Of a stretch of 5,885 nt of DNA, positions 1 through 4,468 are shown one piece after another. The stretch's first letter is position 1. The number at the start of each line of letters is the position of its first letter. Under the pieces are notes generated by a model. That model searched no databases. It worked only from the letters and a program-made list of their open reading frames with translations, and was not told the DNA's origin. Origin of the DNA: Chitinophagales bacterium. Lineage in GTDB: Bacteria > Bacteroidota > Bacteroidia > Chitinophagales > Chitinophagaceae. The stretch is taken from the NCBI GenBank assembly GCA_015654495.1, contig JAATGW010000717.1:1-5885 (forward strand). The letters run 5' to 3'. The position numbers and the translations under genes were made by a program.

Positions 1-1
1 G

Positions 2-274
2 CCGGCAAAAAAAGCAGCACGTAAACTTCCTTCCGGGTTTACAGCTCCACTTACTCCCAGCCCCGCACTTGCTGAAGTTGTAGGAAGTAAAGGAATTCCA
101 CGTACAGAGATTACAAAAAAACTCTGGGACTATATCAAGAAAAACGGCCTTCAGGATAAAGTGAAAAGAACAATGATCAATGCTGATGCAAAACTTAAAG
201 CATTGTTTGATGGCAAAGCCCAGGTATCTATGTTTGAGATGACAAAGTTTATTTCAAAACATGTAAAGAAATAA
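2..274 (+). CDS. SWIB/MDM2-domain protein, C-terminal part (5' end outside window)
   Basis: The frame is open from the window edge to TAA at 272-274 and gives 90 residues. It starts with a short basic tail (PAKKAARK), then a SWIB fold over about residues 15-90. Recognisable family positions are the L-x-P...LAEVVG start, the PRTEITKKLWDYIKKNGLQD core (residues 33-52), the INADAKLKALFDG stretch (59-71) and the final VSMFEMTKFISKHVKK. SWIB domains are best known from eukaryotic SWI/SNF complexes and MDM2. In bacteria they occur in Chlamydiae, sometimes fused to topoisomerase, and as small basic proteins in Bacteroidota. The Lys/Ala-rich tail suggests a nucleoid- or DNA-associated role, but this is inferred and the bacterial function is not established. 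The gene is followed by hairpins and is separated by over 700 bp from susC, so it is not part of that operon. The domain call is firm; the start lies upstream of the window. Confidence 0.9.
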   Translation, partial: PAKKAARKLPSGFTAPLTPSPALAEVVGSKGIPRTEITKKLWDYIKKNGLQDKVKRTMINADAKLKALFDGKAQVSMFEMTKFISKHVKK

Positions 275-298
275 GCACTGTAAATAAGAGTTTCATCG

Positions 299-324
299 GC
301 AGGTATTTTCTATACAATGCCTGC
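299..324 (+). terminator. Hairpin just downstream of the SWIB gene, possible weak terminator
   Basis: A 9-bp stem (299-307 with 316-324, one G-U pair) closes an 8-nt loop 25 nt after the SWIB stop codon. No T-run follows, so by itself it is a weak terminator. It may protect the mRNA 3' end or act together with the stronger terminator at 357-408. Confidence 0.35.
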
Positions 325-356
325 TTGAAATTCATCAGCAGAGATTGCTTTCCGTA

Positions 357-416
357 AAACGCATGCGATACTCCAGTCAATTATTGAAAAGAGTATGAGC
401 ATGCGTTTCTCTTTTT
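357..416 (+). terminator. Intrinsic terminator of the SWIB gene
   Basis: A long stem pairs AAACGCATGC (357-366) with GCATGCGTTT (399-408), and ATACTC (368-373) with GAGTAT (391-396). There is a small internal bulge (367 against 397-398) and a 17-nt loop. The T-rich tract TTTCTCTTTTT follows at 406-416. On the minus strand the stem is followed by only four T, so termination is mainly in the SWIB direction. Confidence 0.7.
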
Positions 417-566
417 CCGTCCGTTTTTTGAACTTCCACGTAACGAACTCTTAGGTCTTTCCTTCCTTTAGTCTTTCTTCAAAGAATTGATTTTCTTAAT
501 GCCGGAATTCGGAGTAATCCAGCTCAAGCAATCACTAATTATATTGATTATCAAATTTTTATAACT
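417..566. other. A/T-rich intergenic stretch without recognised function
   Basis: This stretch holds no ORF of credible length on either strand. It contains a pyrimidine-rich run (about 455-480) and scattered short palindromes, none of which is long enough to call. No TAnnTTTG element was found here on the plus strand. Confidence 0.5.
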
Positions 567-592
567 AAAATCAGCCTTTAAAAGCTGGTTTT
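567..592. terminator. Symmetric A...T hairpin, possible bidirectional terminator
   Basis: Positions 567-575 (AAAATCAGC) pair with 584-592 (GCTGGTTTT) over 9 bp with one T-G pair, around an 8-nt loop. The arms end in an A-run and a T-run, so the hairpin looks the same from both strands, as bidirectional terminators do. With only about four G-C pairs it is weak. It could insulate the susC promoter from readthrough. Confidence 0.35.
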
Positions 593-634
593 TAAACCCG
601 GCATATAACAATTACTTCCCTAATAACCCAGCCG

Positions 635-687
635 ACTTCTTAATTTTTTATATTAATAATCGACCGTTAATAAAAAATTTAAGAAGT
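635..687. repeat. Long A/T-rich inverted repeat directly upstream of the susC promoter
   Basis: The left arm 635-656 (ACTTCTTAATTTTTTAT, then TTAA after a 2-nt bulge) pairs with the right arm 667-687 (TTAATAAAAAAT...TTAAGAAGT). This gives about 21 bp with one single-base bulge (T678) and one 2-nt bulge, and a 10-nt loop (657-666). The right arm runs into TTTTT (687-691). The repeat ends about 25 bp upstream of the -7 element, close to where the -33 region should be. It may be an A/T-rich terminator or insulator, a regulator binding site, or a cruciform-prone element. The repeat is certain; its function is not known. Confidence 0.6.
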
Positions 688-690
688 TTT

Positions 691-709
691 TACTTTTATT
701 TAAAAAGTA
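691..709. promoter_or_regulatory. Perfect 7-bp dyad in the promoter spacer, candidate operator
   Basis: TACTTTT (691-697) is the exact reverse complement of AAAAGTA (703-709), with 5 nt between them. The dyad fills the spacer between the expected -33 region and the -7 element, ending 3 bp before it. A protein bound here would compete with or contact RNA polymerase. The A/T richness of the region means chance is possible. Confidence 0.4.
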
Positions 710-712
710 TTC

Positions 713-720
713 TATATTTG
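713..720 (+). promoter_or_regulatory. Bacteroidota-type promoter (-7 element) for the susC leader
   Basis: TATATTTG fits the Bacteroidota -7 consensus TAnnTTTG exactly. The -33 region (about 687-692) is T-rich (GTTTTTA) but has no clear TTG, so the promoter may need activation. Transcription would start near 725-727, which is where the first leader hairpin begins. This is the only match I found upstream of susC. Confidence 0.6.
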
Positions 721-725
721 AAATT

Positions 726-780
726 GTTAAGAGGACGCTAAAAATCATCGTGAGCTCATGGGTTTCAGCGTCTTCGTAAC
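726..780 (+). promoter_or_regulatory. Leader hairpin I, at the predicted 5' end
   Basis: GTTA (726-729) pairs with TAAC (777-780). After an A-G mismatch, GAGGACGCT (731-739) pairs with AGCGTCTTC (767-775) over 9 bp with one G-U pair. Above this, 741-743 can pair with 763-765 and 745-748 with 758-761, leaving the 9-nt loop CGTGAGCTC. A hairpin at the extreme 5' end is typical of mRNA stabilisers and of structured regulatory RNAs. Confidence 0.55.
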
Positions 781-813
781 ATAGGTGCTTCCCCGTCTGA
801 ATTTCCAAAAAAT

Positions 814-866
814 GCAGTTCAGGTAAGCAGCTAAGTATAACCGAACGACTGTTTATGTTGAACTGC
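814..866 (+). promoter_or_regulatory. Leader hairpin II
   Basis: GCAGTTCA (814-821) pairs perfectly with TGAACTGC (859-866). An inner helix pairs TAAGCAG (824-830) with CTGTTTA (849-855), with one G-U pair. An internal loop of 2 and 3 nt separates the helices and the apical loop is 18 nt (831-848). The 18-nt loop is large enough to be a ligand, protein or small-RNA contact site. Confidence 0.55.
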
Positions 867-878
867 CCGGTCAATTCC

Positions 879-934
879 TCTTCTTTCGCCTTTTAAGATC
901 GGTGAAAACCGAATACTTAATGGCCTTAGGAAGA
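879..934 (+). promoter_or_regulatory. Leader hairpin III with GAAA tetraloop, covering the uORF start
   Basis: Four stacked helices can form: 879-885 with 928-934, GCC 888-890 with GGC 922-924, TTAAG 893-897 with CTTAA 916-920, and TCGGT 899-903 with ACCGA 908-912. The last is capped by GAAA (904-907), a GNRA tetraloop. The ATG of the short upstream ORF (920-922) lies inside these helices and would be hidden when the hairpin forms. The segment CTTCC at 788-792 could instead pair with GGAAG at 929-933, giving a possible alternative fold. Confidence 0.55.
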
Positions 935-1003
935 CCCGCCTGTAGTTTCCAGAACTGTCGTCGCCGTCATCAACATTTTATTATCAAAATCAATCAGTCA
1001 TGA
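920..1003 (+). CDS. 27-aa upstream ORF (leader peptide candidate) overlapping the susC start
   Basis: ATG at 920 opens a frame of 27 codons ending in TGA at 1001-1003, which overlaps the susC ATG (1000-1002) as ATGA. The peptide begins MALGRPACSF and ends FIIKINQS. Its middle has Cys8, Cys13, Arg14-16, His17 and His19, a C-x4-C-x3-H-x-H pattern that could bind a metal, and three consecutive Arg codons (CGT CGC CGT). The A-rich stretch before the ATG suits Bacteroidota initiation. Leader ORFs that end on the next start usually couple translation. Cys/His leader ORFs are known to govern a TonB-dependent transporter gene in Bordetella (CruR, copper), but no homology is claimed. The ORF is short enough to have arisen by chance, and translation is unproven. 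Confidence 0.4.
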   Translation: MALGRPACSFQNCRRRHQHFIIKINQS

Positions 1004-4000
1004 AAAAAGTTATCTATTCGACTTTTTGTGTGATGCTGCTGTTGTGTATAAGCAGTTATGCATTGGCGCAACGCACCGTTCGCGGTACGGTCACGGATAG
1101 TTCCGGTGCCGGTCTCAATGGCATCAATTACCAGGTGAAAGGCACCAGTGTGTCGGGTTCTACCGACGGCGAGGGCAGGTTTTCTGTTAGTGTGAAAGAT
1201 GGTGCGGTACTCATTTTTACCGCCATAGGTTTTCAACGCCAGGAAGTTCCGGTAGGAAGTTCTGAAATTTTAAATGTAGTACTTCAGATTTCCTCCAATG
1301 CGCTGGATGCGGTGGTGGTCACCTCGCTTGGTTTAAAAAGAGAACAACGTTCATTAGGATATTCAGCACAGAAAGTAACAGCCAACGATATTACCCGTGC
1401 AGCGCCACCTGATCTTGCTCAGGGTCTGATGGGTAAATCCGCCGGTTTAAATATTACCAGTACCAACGGTATTCAGGGAAATTCACAAAGAATTGTAATC
1501 CGTGGTAACAACAGTATTCTTGGAACCAACCAACCGCTTATTGTTGTGGATGGCATCCAGGTACAGAATGATCCGGTCGGTGGCCAGGCATCCTCATTTA
1601 ATACTTCTTCTACTGACCTGGTTTCTCCGAAAGACTGGGGTTCATTTATGAATTTTATCAACAGCGATGATGTACAGGATGTAACCGTACTGAAAGGTGC
1701 AAATGCTGCAGCCCTCTACGGCGCCCGCGGTGCAAATGGCGTATTGCTGATCACAACAAAAAAAGGTGGTAACAGACCGGGACTTGGAATCGACTACACT
1801 GTTAATTCGCTGTGGACCGACCCTTATCGCTACCAGGACGTGCAGAATTCATATGGTTATGGTGGTGCAAGTAGTCTCTGGACAGCAACCCCTCAGTTTC
1901 CGACTACATCAACGGGTGAATTGCGTTATCCGGGTAACTATCCATGGGATGGAACACCTTCCGGTGATAAATTTGCGCGTGCCGGTTCAATCCCTGGCGG
2001 ATACAGCACCTGGGATGTGTTCAGCTGGTATGGACCCGCTGCTTCCTGGGGACCTAAACTCGATGGTACTGAAATTATCTGGTGGGATGGTGTTAAAAGG
2101 AAATGGGACCCACAGCCGGATAACCGGAAAGCATTTTTCAGAACAGGCAATACAACCACACATAATGTTTCAGTAAGCGGCGGTGGTAATTATGGAAGTT
2201 TCCGCGTAGGGTATACCCGCCAGGATAATGAAGCCATTGTACAAAACAGTCATTATAATCAGAACAACCTGAATTTTGGTTCAAGTCTGAATATCTCCAA
2301 AAAACTGAAAGCTGAAGTTTCTGCGAGTTATACCAATTACTATCGTTTGAATGTTCCTGATGTTGCTAACGATCAGGGCTGGTCGAACTTTATGATCTAC
2401 TCAATGTCCCGCGATTATAAACCGCTGGAGTTTGATAACTATAGAAATGCCGACGGAAGCAAACGCGATCTGATCGCTGCTTCTCCGTTTGGTTATTATC
2501 CTTATCAGAATAACTACAACCAGAATTTATTCTGGCACCTTTTTCAACAGAACCAGCGCCTGACAAGGAATCAGTTACTGGGCTCAGTAAAACTTTCGGG
2601 TGATTTCACTTCATGGCTGAACATTACGGGTCGCGCATCTCTTAATAATGCCAACACTTCAGTTGAAAGTCATTATACTCCGATTGATGCACAGGGTGTG
2701 CAGGGTCAATATGGTCAGGAATCAATTAAGAACAGTGATATCAACCTGGAATTATTTACAACATTGCACAAGAACAATCTCTTCGGTTCCAAATTTAACG
2801 GAAGTCTGATGATTGGAAACAGTGCATTGAAAAGCAGGATGTATGATAATGCAGGTTGGGTGAGTGGTGAATCCAATGCAACTTATGGTCAGGGAAGTTC
2901 TTACCCATGGTCAGTACCAAACAAATATTTTTTATCCAATACAACAAATGCAGCAGGCGTTTCAGCTCCGAAAGAGTTCTGGAACGACTACAACCTGAAT
3001 TCGATTTTCGGCGTGCTTGATGTGTCATACGACAATTTCCTGTTTTTACAGGTCACCGGAAGAAACGACTTGTCATCAACGTTACCAGTTAAAACATCTT
3101 CCTATTTCTTCCCTTCCGCGAGTTTGAGTTGGGTGTTTACAGAAAATATTAAAAGCCTGCAAAGCACCAATTGGCTTAGTTATGGAAAACTGAAAGTATC
3201 TTATGCGCAGAGTGCCAATGGTACCAATCCATACCTTTCTACTTATACCTACAATGCGAATGTGCTCAGCAACTATATCAACGGAACGGCACCAACTTCT
3301 TTTGGTGGTCAGCCGGTACGTGGTTATCAATCCATACTTCCTCCGGGCGGATTCCTGGAACCTCAGCGGAACCAGTCATTTGAAGTAGGTCTGGAAACAG
3401 GATTCCTGAATAACAGGATTGGTCTTGAACTGACTTATTACCAATCGAAATCAACCAGCCAGATCCTTTCAGGAAATCTTGCACTTTCTTCAGGTGCATC
3501 AGCAGTTACTTTCAATACAGGAGAACTCGCTAATAAAGGAATAGAAATCATTTTACGGGCAACAGCATTTCAGCAAAAAGATTTCAGCTGGAATATCGTT
3601 GCAAATGCTGCACATAATACCAATAAGGTTATTTCACTCGCCGAAGGAATCGATCGTTATCCGCTCCAGGACCTGTGGGGAACAAATGGTGTTCAGATGT
3701 ATGTTAAAGCAGGAGAAAATTACGGAACGATCTATGGTTACGACTACACTTACCTGAATGGTCAGAAAGTAGTTAAAAAAGTTGTTGACCAGTCAAATCC
3801 ATCCAAGGTAGTAGGTACACAATATGTAACAACAGCTGATCCAGTAGCTATCGGCAATGCAACACCGAAATTTACAGGTGGAATTTCGAATACGTTCAGG
3901 TACAAAAATTTCAGCCTGTATATCCTGACTGATTTCAAAATCGGTGGCGAGATCTACTCTGCTGACTATGCAGCAGCAGTAGGTGAAGGTCTTTCTCCTT

Positions 4001-4449
4001 CTACTCTGAAAGAAAGAGATGGCGGTGGATTACCGCTTACTTATCCTGATGGTACTTCAGCAAATAATGGTGTTATCATCGAAGGTGTTTTTGCTGATGG
4101 CACACAGAATACGGATGTGGTTCCCTATATGTGGAAATATGCAGGTTCTTATGTAGCCTGGTCAAATGTGAAGATGCCAAGGAGCAATGCCATCTTTACC
4201 AATTCCTGGGGTAAACTCAGAGAGTTAACACTGACCTACTCAGTTCCTCAAACCTGGCTGCGCAAATCAAAAGTGATTCAGGGTCTTGATGTTTCTTTTG
4301 TTGGCCGAAACCTCTTTTACCTGTTTACCACGCTTCCTGAAAACCTGAATCCTGAAGCCGTGAACGGTGTAGGCAATGGCCAGGGCGTACAGTGGTCGCA
4401 GTTCCCCGGAACAAGGGACTTAGGATTTTCAGTAAAACTCAGATTATAA
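1000..4449 (+). CDS. SusC/RagA-family TonB-dependent outer-membrane transporter
   Basis: This 1149-aa protein imports nutrients through the outer membrane using TonB-ExbBD energy, in complex with the SusD partner encoded next. The signal peptide is residues 1-23 (MKK, hydrophobic core, cleavage after ALA). A CarboxypepD_reg-like domain follows (about 26-95, RGTVTDSSGAGLNGINYQVKG), then the SusC linker motif AVVVTSLGLKREQRSLGYS (104-122). The plug runs to about 257 and includes RIVIRGNNS, PLIVVDGI (179-186), the LKGANAAALYGARGANG signature and ITTKKGG (251-257). The rest is the beta barrel, ending GTRDLGFSVKLRL. The final residue is Leu rather than the commoner Phe. There is no STN domain, so no FecI/FecR-type signalling is expected. 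The start is chosen because it places the signal peptide at the N-terminus. The substrate is unknown. Length is at the upper end of the family and the frame is intact. Confidence 0.97.
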   Translation: MKKVIYSTFCVMLLLCISSYALAQRTVRGTVTDSSGAGLNGINYQVKGTSVSGSTDGEGRFSVSVKDGAVLIFTAIGFQRQEVPVGSSEILNVVLQISSNALDAVVVTSLGLKREQRSLGYSAQKVTANDITRAAPPDLAQGLMGKSAGLNITSTNGIQGNSQRIVIRGNNSILGTNQPLIVVDGIQVQNDPVGGQASSFNTSSTDLVSPKDWGSFMNFINSDDVQDVTVLKGANAAALYGARGANGVLLITTKKGGNRPGLGIDYTVNSLWTDPYRYQDVQNSYGYGGASSLWTATPQFPTTSTGELRYPGNYPWDGTPSGDKFARAGSIPGGYSTWDVFSWYGPAASWGPKLDGTEIIWWDGVKRKWDPQPDNRKAFFRTGNTTTHNVSVSGGGNYGSFRVGYTRQDNEAIVQNSHYNQNNLNFGSSLNISKKLKAEVSASYTNYYRLNVPDVANDQGWSNFMIYSMSRDYKPLEFDNYRNADGSKRDLIAASPFGYYPYQNNYNQNLFWHLFQQNQRLTRNQLLGSVKLSGDFTSWLNITGRASLNNANTSVESHYTPIDAQGVQGQYGQESIKNSDINLELFTTLHKNNLFGSKFNGSLMIGNSALKSRMYDNAGWVSGESNATYGQGSSYPWSVPNKYFLSNTTNAAGVSAPKEFWNDYNLNSIFGVLDVSYDNFLFLQVTGRNDLSSTLPVKTSSYFFPSASLSWVFTENIKSLQSTNWLSYGKLKVSYAQSANGTNPYLSTYTYNANVLSNYINGTAPTSFGGQPVRGYQSILPPGGFLEPQRNQSFEVGLETGFLNNRIGLELTYYQSKSTSQILSGNLALSSGASAVTFNTGELANKGIEIILRATAFQQKDFSWNIVANAAHNTNKVISLAEGIDRYPLQDLWGTNGVQMYVKAGENYGTIYGYDYTYLNGQKVVKKVVDQSNPSKVVGTQYVTTADPVAIGNATPKFTGGISNTFRYKNFSLYILTDFKIGGEIYSADYAAAVGEGLSPSTLKERDGGGLPLTYPDGTSANNGVIIEGVFADGTQNTDVVPYMWKYAGSYVAWSNVKMPRSNAIFTNSWGKLRELTLTYSVPQTWLRKSKVIQGLDVSFVGRNLFYLFTTLPENLNPEAVNGVGNGQGVQWSQFPGTRDLGFSVKLRL

Positions 4450-4468
4450 CTGTAAAAAATAATTCGAT
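4450..4468 (+). promoter_or_regulatory. Short A-rich susC-susD spacer
   Basis: Only 19 bp separate the genes. The spacer holds TAAAAAATAA and no Shine-Dalgarno, as is usual for Bacteroidota translation starts. No terminator or promoter lies between the genes, so they are co-transcribed. Confidence 0.6.

Larger units (their letters stand above)
726..999 (+). promoter_or_regulatory. Long structured 5' leader of the susCD operon
   Basis: This is the predicted untranslated region between the transcription start (about 726) and the susC start codon. It can form three consecutive long hairpins (726-780, 814-866, 879-934), separated by an unstructured linker (781-813) and a 12-nt spacer, and it carries a short ORF ending on the susC start. 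I could not match it to any riboswitch or leader family I know: no cobalamin, TPP, SAM or c-di-GMP hallmark is seen. It could be a cis-acting leader or a separately processed small RNA. The pairings are read by eye; no folding energy or covariation was computed. Confidence 0.55.

Noticed and set aside
544..554. TTGAT-T-ATCAA palindrome resembling an FNR/CRP half-site pair
   Set aside because: The half-sites are separated by 1 nt instead of the 4 nt needed for FNR, and the site lies over 160 bp from the predicted -7 element.
758..784. 8-codon ORF (MGFSVFVT) in hairpin I
   Set aside because: It is too short to support and its position is explained by the 3' arm of hairpin I.
720..805. GAAATT (720-725) pairing with AATTTC (800-805) as an outer leader stem
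   Set aside because: Its 5' arm overlaps the -7 element and precedes the predicted transcription start, so it would not be transcribed.
653..874. 73-codon minus-strand ORF across the promoter and leader
   Set aside because: It is low-complexity A/T-derived sequence without a domain, and it overlaps the -7 element, a dyad and two leader hairpins that explain this DNA better.
855..896. 13-codon ORF (MLNCPVNSSSFAF) in the leader
   Set aside because: It is very short, begins inside hairpin II and is not coupled to any start codon; nothing separates it from chance.
726..999. Leader as a known riboswitch (cobalamin, TPP, SAM, THF, c-di-GMP) or as RNase P, SRP or 6S RNA
   Set aside because: None of the diagnostic conserved boxes of these classes was found by eye; the region stays unassigned.
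994..1236. 80-codon minus-strand ORF opposite the susC 5' end
   Set aside because: It lies almost wholly opposite the signal peptide and CarboxypepD_reg coding region and shows no recognisable motif; a shadow of susC.
1766..2176. 136-codon plus-strand ORF inside susC
   Set aside because: It is an alternative frame of a well-conserved barrel-coding region with no start context or domain.
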